Shown in pieces: positions 1 to 6,470 of a DNA stretch of 7,433 nt. Both the position numbers and the translations under genes were made by a program. The stretch comes from an uncultured Treponema sp. (GTDB taxonomy: Bacteria > Spirochaetota > Spirochaetia > Treponematales > Treponemataceae). Position 1 is the first letter of the stretch, and each line of letters begins with the position of its first letter. The DNA is taken from positions 1 through 7,433 of the forward strand of contig CAMVBP010000097.1 in NCBI GenBank assembly GCA_947165795.1, written 5' to 3'. The notes below the pieces were generated by a model that worked only from the letters and a program-made list of their open reading frames with translations, was not told the origin of the DNA and searched no databases.

Positions 1-884
1 AAAGAATGACTCCTGTTGGAACTTTTGAAATTTCTGCTTTTGCAAAAGAAACTAAATCCATAGAAACTGAAACACAGCATAAGGGCTATGCAATTTTGTC
101 TGATAATCCAAAAAGTGTTTTACTCGATACTTTTGATTTAAAATATACAGAAAGCAAACAGCCTCAGAGAATTATAGATGTGTATAGAGTTTACGAAAAA
201 GACGGCTGGAAACGAATTGATTTTGAAGACAAGAAAATTCAGATTATTGACGGAGGAAGATTATATTTAGCGTTTGGTTTTACCGCAGACAGCCTTAAAA
301 ATGATAAATCGTTATCTGAAAGTGTATATGTAAAGAAACCCGAAACTCCCGAAAATTTTAATGGATATATGGTAAAAAATTTAAAGGCCTCTTCTACATT
401 AAAGGATAAATATCATACATATTCTGCGGACGGAATGCTGTCGGTTTATGAAAAAAAGACAAATTCCGCAGACGAATATATGCGTCAAATTCCAGATTAC
501 TGGGTAAAAGATAATATTCCTTGGGTAGAAGGAAAAGCAGATGATGGAATCGGTGAATATTTTGAATTTGATTTGTCTCCGAATAACGATTACCGTTTTA
601 CAAGATATGAAATCAGGATTTTGAATGGATATGTAAATCCGCTTCTTCCAAATTTGTTCAAGGAAAATAACAGGATAAAGACAGCAATTGTAGAAACAGA
701 TAAAGGTTATAAAACTGAAATTCATTTTGAAGATGCAGTTGAATTTACAGAGTTTTTTATTCCAATGGTAAAAGACAGCCGTACTCATGTAAAAATTACT
801 ATTAAAGAAGTTTATAAAGGTTCAAAATACAGCGATACGGCGGTAACTGCACTGGAAGTAAATCACATGCTTTGGGATAAATAA
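1..884 (+). CDS. Protein with C-terminal NADase-type glycan-binding (discoidin-like) domain, 5'-partial
   Basis: The frame is open to the left edge, and the first ATG (position 6) has neither a ribosome-binding site nor a signal peptide after it, so the true N-terminus is probably outside the window. Counting from that ATG, the last ~130 of 292 residues match the layout of NADase-type glycan-binding domains as I know it: a PWVEG...GIGEYFEF block (172-188), then R-Y-E-I-R-I-L-N-G-Y (200-209), N-N-R-I-K (221-225), a beta-rich strand region, and VKITIKEVYKGSKYSDTAV near 262-280. Such domains often end secreted or lipid-anchored bacterial proteins and are thought to bind glycans. The N-terminal half (about 1-150) is not recognised. 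Tandem arrangement with further exported proteins suggests an envelope role, which is inference. The start is uncertain; the domain call is fairly firm. Confidence 0.7.
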   Translation, partial: RMTPVGTFEISAFAKETKSIETETQHKGYAILSDNPKSVLLDTFDLKYTESKQPQRIIDVYRVYEKDGWKRIDFEDKKIQIIDGGRLYLAFGFTADSLKNDKSLSESVYVKKPETPENFNGYMVKNLKASSTLKDKYHTYSADGMLSVYEKKTNSADEYMRQIPDYWVKDNIPWVEGKADDGIGEYFEFDLSPNNDYRFTRYEIRILNGYVNPLLPNLFKENNRIKTAIVETDKGYKTEIHFEDAVEFTEFFIPMVKDSRTHVKITIKEVYKGSKYSDTAVTALEVNHMLWDK

Positions 885-890
885 ATTCTT

Positions 891-896
891 AAGGAG
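891..896 (+). promoter_or_regulatory. Strong Shine-Dalgarno AAGGAG before a 33-codon ORF
   Basis: AAGGAG lies 7 bp after the stop codon of the preceding gene and 4 nt before an ATG at 901. It directly abuts another ATG at 897, which is too close to be served by it. The site therefore points to translation of the short ORF at 901, not to the long N-terminally extended version of the next protein. Confidence 0.5.
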
Positions 897-900
897 ATGT

Positions 901-1000
901 ATGAAAAAAATACCTCCGTGTATTTTTTTCATCTGCAGTTTTGCCGTTGGCAAAAGCTGCAATATCGCACATCCCTGTGCGACCGCTACCGCGGAGGTTT
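901..1000 (+). promoter_or_regulatory. G+C-rich multi-hairpin leader / repeat element
   Basis: This block has several inverted repeats. A 13-bp perfect one pairs 901-913 with 920-932 (loop 914-919). TGCAG+TTTTGCC (934-945) pairs with GGCAAAA+CTGCA (949-961), with one bulged G. CGCACA (966-971) pairs with TGTGCG (976-981) across a TCCC loop, and CCGC (983-986) with GCGG (991-994). A long-range pairing ACCTCCG (912-918) with CGGAGGT (992-998) would enclose the middle hairpins; it excludes the first hairpin because they share 912-913. By hand count, 931-1000 is 54% G+C, well above the A+T-rich flanks. It ends directly at the ribosome-binding site of the gene at 1011. It may be a cis-regulatory RNA or a dispersed intergenic repeat. 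The first hairpin is a weak terminator candidate because its T-run lies inside the stem. Confidence 0.55.
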
Positions 1001-1002
1001 AG
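901..1002 (+). CDS. Putative 33-aa leader peptide within structured spacer
   Basis: An ATG at 901 has AAGGAG 4 nt upstream and opens a 33-codon frame ending in TAG at 1000-1002. The peptide starts MKKIPPCIFFIC, which resembles a short hydrophobic leader, then turns Cys/Ala/Thr-rich and ends ATATAEV. Its stop codon overlaps the AGGAG (1001-1005) that serves the next gene, so a ribosome finishing here would be placed to reinitiate at 1011. The whole ORF coincides with a block of inverted repeats, and most frames across this block are open. The reading frame could therefore be a by-product of its composition. It could be a regulatory leader peptide, a small secreted peptide or no gene at all. 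No family is recognised. Confidence 0.35.
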   Translation: MKKIPPCIFFICSFAVGKSCNIAHPCATATAEV

Positions 1003-1010
1003 GAGAAAAA

Positions 1011-1775
1011 ATGAAAAAAAGCATTTTATTAATTATTTTTTTAATTGCTTTTCAGATTAATTTTTTTGGACAGAAATCCCCAAAAAATGAAATTTCTAAT
1101 CCGGAAAATCATCCCGACTTTCAAGCAATTCTTCAGTTGGAAAAACAAATTAATAGTAATTCAAAAATTGAAAAATTTGATAAGATCTACGACTCGTCCG
1201 GTTATGAAATCTGTGTTTACAGAGATGAACTGAATAAAATATGTAAATATTCAAAAGCCTACTGGAGAGCATATGCTCCAGATTACAACCGGGAAATGCA
1301 ATTCATTGAAGAATATTATTTTATCAATGATGCAGTTCATGAAAAAATAACTGAAAATCCAAATCAAAAATCTCAGAAAATAAAATGGATTTTTAATACG
1401 GACGAAAATATAAATTCAGAAATTCAAAATCTTTATACAATAAAACTCAAATGGGAAGTAAACAAAAATCCTGCAACTAATAAATATGATATTGAATTAT
1501 ATGAATCACGAAATAATGAAGTTTATTCAATCGGTTCTTTAGATTCAGATACAGAACTGTTAATTACAACTAACACTTCAGTCAAATCAAAACGGAATTC
1601 AATTTTAACAATATCAAAAGTTGATGCAGAATTTGAAGAAGGGTTTACAATATTTAGGGAGAATAATAATATGAATGTGTACTATTTCTTTATGGGAAAT
1701 AAAATGGAGTCTGTACTAAAAGAAATAAAAAGCATTCGAATATCACAAAACGATATTGTTGACGTAATTAATTAG
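1011..1775 (+). CDS. Signal-peptide protein of unknown function (254 aa)
   Basis: I start this gene at the ATG at 1011 because AGGAG (1001-1005) sits 5 nt upstream and the first residues form a signal peptide: MKKS, then a hydrophobic stretch of I/L/F up to about residue 19, with probable cleavage near FFG-Q. An in-frame ATG at 897 would add 38 residues encoded by the structured spacer and would bury the signal peptide, so I reject it. The mature part is polar and rich in Asn, Glu, Lys and Ile. It has alternating aromatic and charged segments such as YEICVYRDEL and KWIFNTDENI that suggest beta structure. No lipobox cysteine is present, so it is probably periplasmic or secreted. It ends in TAG at 1773-1775, 8 bp before the next gene. 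No family is recognised. Confidence 0.8.
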   Translation: MKKSILLIIFLIAFQINFFGQKSPKNEISNPENHPDFQAILQLEKQINSNSKIEKFDKIYDSSGYEICVYRDELNKICKYSKAYWRAYAPDYNREMQFIEEYYFINDAVHEKITENPNQKSQKIKWIFNTDENINSEIQNLYTIKLKWEVNKNPATNKYDIELYESRNNEVYSIGSLDSDTELLITTNTSVKSKRNSILTISKVDAEFEEGFTIFRENNNMNVYYFFMGNKMESVLKEIKSIRISQNDIVDVIN

Positions 1776-1783
1776 GCATAAAA

Positions 1784-2410
1784 GTGAAAAGAGTATTTAT
1801 ATTTTTAATTTTATTGTTTTCTCAGCTGTATATTTTTGCAGGGGATTTTTCTTTTCCTCCGGAATTAAAATGGTGGATTTTCGAAGTACAAAAAATTGAC
1901 CCGCAGATTCAAATTGAAAATTTCCAATTTGACAGACAACGAACAATAGAGCGTGAAAAAGAAAAATCATCATTTAAAAACAAATTATATCCTGTACTAA
2001 AAAAATGGAATTATTACGGCGATAAATTTGCTTACCTTGATATTTCCTGTTCTTTACTAAAACAGGAAAACGGAAAGTATACACCTTTGCCTGATGTGGA
2101 TTCAGTTTTTGGAATTTTTGACAGAAATGAAAATCTTTTATTCCTCGATTTCTTTGGAAGTTCAGGAGGAATAAATTCATTTTGCTGGCTTACGGATAAA
2201 AAAATTATCGCAACCGGAATATATTACTTAAATCATTATGATGAATATTGTGATATTGATCTTATTATTTATGAATACACGATTAATGATAAAGAAATAA
2301 TTGTAAAAGAATTTGTATATCCATTAAAAAAAGTAGATGCAGAAAAATTAAGTAATTTAAATTTGTCCTGGTTCAGTCAACGGGAAGATTATTTTGAACC
2401 GATTAATTGA
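1784..2410 (+). CDS. Signal-peptide protein of unknown function (208 aa), GTG start
   Basis: The frame opens with GTG at 1784. The only ribosome-binding-site-like sequence is the weak AGG at 1774-1776, which overlaps the stop codon of the preceding gene. Translation therefore probably depends on coupling to that gene. The N-terminus is a clear signal peptide, MKRVFIFLILLFSQLYIFAG, with cleavage likely after FAG (residue 20). The mature protein begins DFSFPPELKWW and carries many aromatic residues, including a FLDFFGSSGGINSFCW stretch (about residues 121-136) that is the most distinctive part. It is probably periplasmic or secreted and may act together with the product of the preceding gene. 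I do not recognise the family. Confidence 0.75.
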   Translation: MKRVFIFLILLFSQLYIFAGDFSFPPELKWWIFEVQKIDPQIQIENFQFDRQRTIEREKEKSSFKNKLYPVLKKWNYYGDKFAYLDISCSLLKQENGKYTPLPDVDSVFGIFDRNENLLFLDFFGSSGGINSFCWLTDKKIIATGIYYLNHYDEYCDIDLIIYEYTINDKEIIVKEFVYPLKKVDAEKLSNLNLSWFSQREDYFEPIN

Positions 2411-2419
2411 TAAATGAAG

Positions 2420-2436
2420 CGGCGGATTTTAAGGAA
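2420..2436 (+). promoter_or_regulatory. Ribosome-binding leader CGGCGGATTTTAAGGA of the GNAT gene
   Basis: CGGCGGATTTTAAGGA resembles the CGTGGAGTTTTAAGGAG segment before the gene at 3011 and, less closely, the 3' end of the structured block before 1011. AAGGA (2431-2435) is the functional Shine-Dalgarno, 8 nt before the ATG at 2444. Part of the resemblance may simply be the shared ribosome-binding site. Confidence 0.35.
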
Positions 2437-2443
2437 TTAAATT

Positions 2444-2959
2444 ATGAAATACATAATAGAAACAGAACGGCTGAAATTACGCGAACTTACTCTGGACGAT
2501 ACAGAAAAGCTTTCTCTTGTACTTTCAGATCCGGAATCAATGAAATTTTACCCTCACCCATTTTCAAAAGAAGAAGTTGAAAACTGGATAACATGGAACA
2601 TCAATAATTATAAAAAATATGGCTTCGGGCTTTGGGCTGTAATTGAAAAAGTTTCAGACGAATTTATCGGCGACTGCGGAATAACAATGCAGCAGGTTGA
2701 AGAAGATTTATTCCACGAGATTGGCTATCATCTTAGAAAAGAATACCGCGGTAAAGGCTACGCAACAGAAGCCGCACGTGCCTGCCTGGAGTTCGCAAAA
2801 AGCAAAGGAATCAAACAGATAATTTCCTACATGAAATCTGACAATCTCCCGTCGCGTCATGTAGCAGAACGAAACGGCATGACATATGTTAAATCGTTCA
2901 CCAAAACAGTAATGGGCAAAACTGTTGAAGATGAAGTCCTTTATATGTACAAGGCTTAA
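2444..2959 (+). CDS. GNAT family N-acetyltransferase, RimJ/RimL-like
   Basis: This 171-residue protein has full GNAT length and the layout of the RimJ/RimL subgroup (acetyl-3 type). The N-terminus is IETERLKLRELTLDD (4-18), then FGLWAVIEKVSDEFIGDCGI (61-80), with the acetyl-CoA pyrophosphate-binding loop YRGKGYATEA at 101-110 (R102, G103, G105, A107). The C-terminal NLPSRHVAERNGM segment fits the usual N-x-x-S-x-x-x-x-E-x-x-G block. It would transfer acetyl from acetyl-CoA to an amino group; the substrate could be a protein N-terminus, a small amine or an antibiotic, and the sequence does not decide. AAGGA lies 8 nt before the ATG. The 3' half looks richer in G+C and uses different codons from the secreted-protein genes beside it, a possible sign of separate origin. 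It is probably cytoplasmic. Confidence 0.9.
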   Translation: MKYIIETERLKLRELTLDDTEKLSLVLSDPESMKFYPHPFSKEEVENWITWNINNYKKYGFGLWAVIEKVSDEFIGDCGITMQQVEEDLFHEIGYHLRKEYRGKGYATEAARACLEFAKSKGIKQIISYMKSDNLPSRHVAERNGMTYVKSFTKTVMGKTVEDEVLYMYKA

Positions 2960-2975
2960 TTATAAAATTGCATAT

Positions 2976-3005
2976 GTTGCGCCGCTAACGTGGAGTTTTA
3001 AGGAG
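2976..3005 (+). repeat. Degenerate copy of the 3' end of the 901-1005 element
   Basis: CCGCTAACGTGGAGTTTTAAGGAG (2982-3005) aligns with 983-1005, with 20 of 24 columns identical by hand alignment including one gap. It sits at the same distance from the start codon (5 nt between AGGAG and ATG in both). The upstream hairpins and the pairing partner ACCTCC are absent here. It may be a truncated copy of the same intergenic element, or a shared leader context. It also supplies the AAGGAG (3000-3005) of the gene at 3011. Confidence 0.5.
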
Positions 3006-3010
3006 AAGAA

Positions 3011-4201
3011 ATGAAGAAAGTAATTTTTAGTTTTTTATTATCTTTGCTGGCAATTAATGTATTTGCGGATTTAAAAGGATTCGAGGCTAAGGAAATTTTT
3101 ATCGCTTATTATTTTCCTGACAATTATGCAAATGTAATTGAATATGATGTTCTGTATGACAAAAAACATAAAAAAATATCTGAAGATACAAATTTGTTAG
3201 TTGAAACTATCAAAAAGGCAGAATACGCGCAAACTAAATATTCATATAAGCATTTTAATTCAGCAGAAGAATCAATTTCGAACGAAGGCGATTATGCAAA
3301 AATCAATCTTGATTTAATTACATATGAAGATGCAAGTTTTGAAACAATCGAAGATTTATTCTCAAAGACTTTAAAGAGAAAGGTTTCTATAAAAGTTGAG
3401 GATAATAAAATCAATATGAAATTTGACGGAACTGGAATTGAGATTCTTTCCAACAATGCAGAAAATACATATCAGAAAGGAAAAGAAATTCTGCTTTTAT
3501 GGCCTACCCGATTAAGTCAAATGGAACTTGTGGTTGGGCTGAACAATAAAAATTCAGAATCAATTTTGCCGTACATAAACGGTATAATTTCAAGCCCGGA
3601 AATTTCTGCAGAAGAAATCGATTACTTAAGAAATGCATCTCCCGCCTTGGATAAAACAGAACAGGCATATCAGGATGACTGCGACATTGTCCGCCTTCAG
3701 CATCTGGTTTATTACGGAAAACTAATTGAAGAATATAAACAGAAGGTTGGAAAATATCCTTTCGAAGGAGAAGATCAGCAGGTTTACGCTTTTGTATATA
3801 ATGATAATCAAAAAAAATATTGTACGGATACAAATCCAAATAAGCACAAACAGATTTCTCCAAAAGAATTCTTTGCAGAATTGGAGAAAGGCCTTGGCCG
3901 TCAAATTGATCAATTGTTTGATCCTCAGTATGTACCAAGCGGACGACCAATTTTTTATATATATTTAATCGACGGAAATCAATATTTCTTTGCCGTGCAC
4001 ATTTCAAAATATTATCCGTTTTCAAAGAAGGTCGATTCAAATTATTATAAAGTTGAATTATCAAATGTTACAGATAAAAGCTACAAATTCTATACAGTTC
4101 AGGATTTAGAAAACGATAAAAAATATCAGGAAGCCACCGCAAAAAAACTGGATGGCTATTTTGACCTTAGAAAAAATGAGCATATAAGGGAATATAATTA
4201 A
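3011..4201 (+). CDS. Exported protein of unknown function (396 aa)
   Basis: The start at 3011 is supported by AAGGAG 5 nt upstream and a standard signal peptide, MKKVIFSFLLSLLAINVFA, with predicted cleavage before D20; there is no lipobox. Residues 20-210 are a polar, mixed alpha/beta region I cannot assign. Residues 225-350 look like a conserved globular domain. It has a helix RLQHLVYYGKLIEEYKQKVG running into KYPFEG (to 253), then VYAFVYND, a FFAELEKGLGRQID segment, FDPQYVPSGRP (303-313) and aromatic beta strands (FYIYLI, YFFAVH) ending at YYKVELSN. The helix followed by G-x-YP recalls type II pseudopilins only superficially, since there is no prepilin cleavage site. It lies 12 bp before the methyltransferase gene and may share its transcript. 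Probably periplasmic or secreted. Confidence 0.8.
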   Translation: MKKVIFSFLLSLLAINVFADLKGFEAKEIFIAYYFPDNYANVIEYDVLYDKKHKKISEDTNLLVETIKKAEYAQTKYSYKHFNSAEESISNEGDYAKINLDLITYEDASFETIEDLFSKTLKRKVSIKVEDNKINMKFDGTGIEILSNNAENTYQKGKEILLLWPTRLSQMELVVGLNNKNSESILPYINGIISSPEISAEEIDYLRNASPALDKTEQAYQDDCDIVRLQHLVYYGKLIEEYKQKVGKYPFEGEDQQVYAFVYNDNQKKYCTDTNPNKHKQISPKEFFAELEKGLGRQIDQLFDPQYVPSGRPIFYIYLIDGNQYFFAVHISKYYPFSKKVDSNYYKVELSNVTDKSYKFYTVQDLENDKKYQEATAKKLDGYFDLRKNEHIREYN

Positions 4202-4212
4202 CAGGAGTATCT

Positions 4213-4896
4213 ATGTCAAAAATGTTCGATGTATATCAAAATTTTTCAGACTTATATGATGAACTGGTAAATCACGAAGATTATAATAACAATCTTTATA
4301 AGTTCCTGCGCGACAATATCCAATGGGAAAATAAAGTTGTCGGCGAATTTGGAATTGGGACCGGTCGCGTTACAAGGAACTATATCGACAAGGCACAGAA
4401 GCTTTATGCGTATGATAATTCCGAGCACATGATTGATAAAGCAAAAGTCAACTTGGCAAAGTGGGCAGATAAAATTGAATATTCAATTCTTGATAACAGT
4501 AAAATCAATTCGATTGAAAAGAGCTTTGACATAATTATTGAAGGCTGGAGCTTTGGGCACCTTGTTGTTCAGGATGATGAAAACAGAAATCAGACAATTC
4601 AGACACTTATCAGCGAAACTACAAAGCGGGCTAAGGAAGTTATCTTCATTGAAACATTGGGAACAAATGTAGACGCTCCTAATCCGCCTGGAGAAAAGCT
4701 TGCGCAATTTTATAAGGCACTTGTTAAAGCGGGCTTCAAAGAATACGTTATTGAAACTGATTATAAATTCAAAAATCCCGAAGAAGCTGCAAAAACGATG
4801 GGGGCCTTCTTTGGAGACTCAATGAAAAATGATATAATTCAAAAGCAGCTGAATGTAATCAAAGAATATACGGGAATATGGATTTATAGGAAATGA
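4213..4896 (+). CDS. Class I SAM-dependent methyltransferase
   Basis: The 227-residue protein carries the Rossmann-like methyltransferase core. Motif I is VVGEFGIGTGRVT (42-54; E45, G47, G49, G51). The acidic end of strand 2 is YAYDNSEHMID (65-75; D68 to bind the SAM ribose). FDIIIEGWSFGHL corresponds to motif IV with the region after it, and EVIFIETLG fits the motif VI strand. The N-terminal FSDLYDELV is typical of small-molecule methyltransferases in this broad class. The substrate cannot be read from the sequence. AGGAG (4203-4207) precedes the ATG by 5 nt. The stop codon overlaps the start of the following acetyltransferase gene (ATGA, 4893-4896), so both are probably translated together and may act on the same or related substrates. 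Cytoplasmic. Confidence 0.9.
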   Translation: MSKMFDVYQNFSDLYDELVNHEDYNNNLYKFLRDNIQWENKVVGEFGIGTGRVTRNYIDKAQKLYAYDNSEHMIDKAKVNLAKWADKIEYSILDNSKINSIEKSFDIIIEGWSFGHLVVQDDENRNQTIQTLISETTKRAKEVIFIETLGTNVDAPNPPGEKLAQFYKALVKAGFKEYVIETDYKFKNPEEAAKTMGAFFGDSMKNDIIQKQLNVIKEYTGIWIYRK

Positions 4897-5300
4897 ATTT
4901 TAATCCAAGTGATGAAGAAATTAATTTTGTAAATGACGCGCTCAGACAATTCAACGACCAGAAGGTTGGCCCGGATAATCATGTCCTTTTGAATATTATT
5001 GAATATGATGAAAACAAAAATGTAATTGCCGGAATCCTTGGCGGCACCTATTGGGGCTGGTGTCACATCGATATTCTTTGGGTGGATGAAAAATATCGTA
5101 AGCATGGGCTTGGTTCAAAACTGCTTGAAGCCGCAGAATCGGAAGCTAAAAAGCGAGGATGCCATTCTGTTCATGTTGATACAATGTCCTGGCAGGCTCC
5201 TGAGTTCTATAAAAAGCACGGATATAAAATCATTGGCGAACTGAACGACATTCCGGCTGGGAATAAAAAATATCATTTAATAAAAAACTTGGAGACATAA
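4893..5300 (+). CDS. GNAT family N-acetyltransferase (small, single domain)
   Basis: The 135-residue protein is a compact GNAT. A beta-strand pair (NVIAGILGGTYWGW, 43-56) leads into CHIDILWVDEKYRKHGLGSKLLEAAE, which contains the acetyl-CoA loop R69-K-H-G72-L-G74. Further on, VDTMSWQAPEFYKKHGYKIIGEL is the usual GNAT C-terminal block with the Q-A-P-x-F-Y-x-K-x-G-Y pattern. This pattern is common in uncharacterised bacterial acetyltransferases; the substrate is unknown. Its ATG overlaps the methyltransferase stop, with only a weak AGG (4888-4890) upstream, so translation is probably coupled. A 179-bp spacer with a likely new promoter follows, so this looks like the end of the operon. No convincing terminator was found after it. 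Confidence 0.9.
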   Translation: MNFNPSDEEINFVNDALRQFNDQKVGPDNHVLLNIIEYDENKNVIAGILGGTYWGWCHIDILWVDEKYRKHGLGSKLLEAAESEAKKRGCHSVHVDTMSWQAPEFYKKHGYKIIGELNDIPAGNKKYHLIKNLET

Positions 5301-5373
5301 GAAAGGAAACTGCATTATCTTCAAAGATACTTATGTTTTGTATCTGACAGTAAAAGGGTAAAATCCCCCATAA

Positions 5374-5402
5374 TTACAACTTTTCCAACCTTGTTTTATA
5401 AT
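5374..5402 (+). promoter_or_regulatory. Candidate sigma-70-type promoter for the membrane-protein/LuxR operon
   Basis: A perfect TATAAT at 5397-5402 is preceded at 17-nt spacing by TTACAA (5374-5379), a weak -35 with 3 of 6 consensus matches. Transcription would start near 5409, leaving a leader of about 70 nt. The rest of the 5301-5479 spacer holds a 6-bp inverted repeat (AGATAC 5325-5330 with GTATCT 5340-5345, no T-run), the palindrome CCGGCCGG (5441-5448) and GCTTAAGC (5455-5462). I see no ORF in it. Confidence 0.5.
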
Positions 5403-5479
5403 GGTATTAGTGCGAAAATTATGATGTGTTCTAAAGCAACCCGGCCGGAAATATGCTTAAGCTTACACAAGGAGTAATT

Positions 5480-6457
5480 ATGATTATTGAATTCTTTTTA
5501 GGATTAATTCCTGTTTTATTGTCATCTGCTTTGGCTACGGCTGTGAGTGGAGGTAGTTTTGGCGGTGTACTTGATATTTATGATTTTCTGACCGTTATTC
5601 TGACCTTTGCTATACTGATTTTTCTTACGGGTTATGGAAAAGCATTCTTGAGGATATTTTCTTCAAAGAAAAAGTTTGCTGCTTTGGAATTAAAGGAACT
5701 TCAGGAAACCGAAAACTCGCTTGCTATTTCGTCAAAAATTCTTTTATACAGTGCTGCTTTTTTTCCTGTTATGTATTTCATTTATATTTTATATACAGTC
5801 TGGGATCAAGAATATTCTATACATAGTTTGGGGCCGAATTCTGCGGTGCTTTTTCTTTCTGTTGTTTATCTTTGTCTTTTGGAAATGTTTATTTACATGT
5901 TCAAAGCAAAAACAAAAAAAGCAATTATTTTATACATGGCAGAAGATGATGAAAATGGCGAGAAGCCTGAAAAGATAAAATTATCTTCTATCGTGAAGGT
6001 TGTTGTTGGCCTGGCACTTGTAATTGGAATTATTATTTTTCAGATTTTGTTGATGAAGGGATTCAGCTGGGATTGCTGGAGCACTCGTTCTATCATTGCT
6101 CCGATGATTGATTTTCCTTCTTTATTGACGAGCGTAATTTATGTTCTTCCTTTGATTGCAATTTCCGGGAATTTTGGAGAATTGTGCTCTGGTTTCAAAA
6201 CTCTTTTCAGTAATAAAAAAATCAATGTGACAAAAAAGAATCTTTATTTGAATGCAGTTAGAACAACAATGATTCTGAATTGGTTTGCGGGAATTGCAAC
6301 GACCATAATCGGTTGGATTGGAATGTTCAACAATCTGGAAGATGCAGCCTCGCTTTATCCAAATCTTGCAGTAAGTCTTATTCCGATTTTTTATTCGATT
6401 CTTTTCAATCTTGTTCTTACTGTTGTAGAAGCAAGAATCAATAAGGTTGCAGAATAA
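5480..6457 (+). CDS. Polytopic membrane protein, tandem-duplicated MotA/TolQ/ExbB-like
   Basis: I start at the ATG at 5480, because AAGGAG (5469-5474) is 5 nt upstream; the in-frame ATG at 5453 has no such site. The 325 residues show about eight hydrophobic segments (near 5-20, 36-56, 86-107, 121-141, 171-192, 212-229, 263-282, 296-316). Residues 270-312 ([36 protein letters not shown]...) match the C-terminal pattern of MotA/TolQ/ExbB proton-channel proteins as I know it. The two halves look alike: D32-I-Y-D...ISSK-type linker...S116-L-G-P-N-S-A-V...Y130 against D211-F-P-S...S291-L-Y-P-N-L-A-V...Y305. Single MotA/ExbB proteins pair with MotB/ExbD, and none is seen here. The acidic linker (154-165) lies between the halves. 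It is followed 13 bp later by a membrane LuxR regulator. Ion transport is inferred, not shown. Confidence 0.7.
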   Translation: MIIEFFLGLIPVLLSSALATAVSGGSFGGVLDIYDFLTVILTFAILIFLTGYGKAFLRIFSSKKKFAALELKELQETENSLAISSKILLYSAAFFPVMYFIYILYTVWDQEYSIHSLGPNSAVLFLSVVYLCLLEMFIYMFKAKTKKAIILYMAEDDENGEKPEKIKLSSIVKVVVGLALVIGIIIFQILLMKGFSWDCWSTRSIIAPMIDFPSLLTSVIYVLPLIAISGNFGELCSGFKTLFSNKKINVTKKNLYLNAVRTTMILNWFAGIATTIIGWIGMFNNLEDAASLYPNLAVSLIPIFYSILFNLVLTVVEARINKVAE

Positions 6458-6470
6458 ACCGGATGAAACT

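Noticed and set aside
901..932. Intrinsic terminator after the first gene
   Set aside because: The A and T runs are inside a perfectly paired A+T-rich stem with no G+C core, and no separate T-run follows.
897..1010. N-terminal extension of the 1011-1775 protein from ATG 897
   Set aside because: The ribosome-binding site abuts this ATG with no spacing. The extension is encoded by the hairpin block and would place a clear signal peptide internally. ATG 1011 has a well-spaced AGGAG.
2043..2069. 9-bp inverted repeat TTTCCTGTT/AACAGGAAA
   Set aside because: It lies inside a coding region, and a 9-bp A+T-rich repeat can occur by chance in a window this size.
2960..3010. Integron attC site (treponemes can carry gene-cassette arrays)
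   Set aside because: AAC occurs in GCTAACG, but I find no matching GTTRRRY/RYYYAAC pair in this or the other spacers, and there is no integrase in the window. A dedicated attC covariance search would be needed to reopen this.
3504..4064. 186-codon ORF on the minus strand
   Set aside because: It lies wholly inside the 396-aa exported protein gene, has no ribosome-binding site and gives a protein with no recognisable domain. The shorter antisense frames at 399-788 and 6122-6517 were dropped for the same reason.
5325..5345. Terminator after the acetyltransferase gene
   Set aside because: There are only 6 bp of A+T-rich stem with a 9-nt loop and no T-run.
5453..5479. Upstream ATG 5453 as start of the membrane protein
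   Set aside because: It has no ribosome-binding site, whereas ATG 5480 has AAGGAG at 5-nt spacing.
6447..6470. TTG start overlapping the membrane-protein gene
   Set aside because: It has no usable ribosome-binding site and adds a polar octapeptide; ATG 6471 starts directly in a membrane segment.
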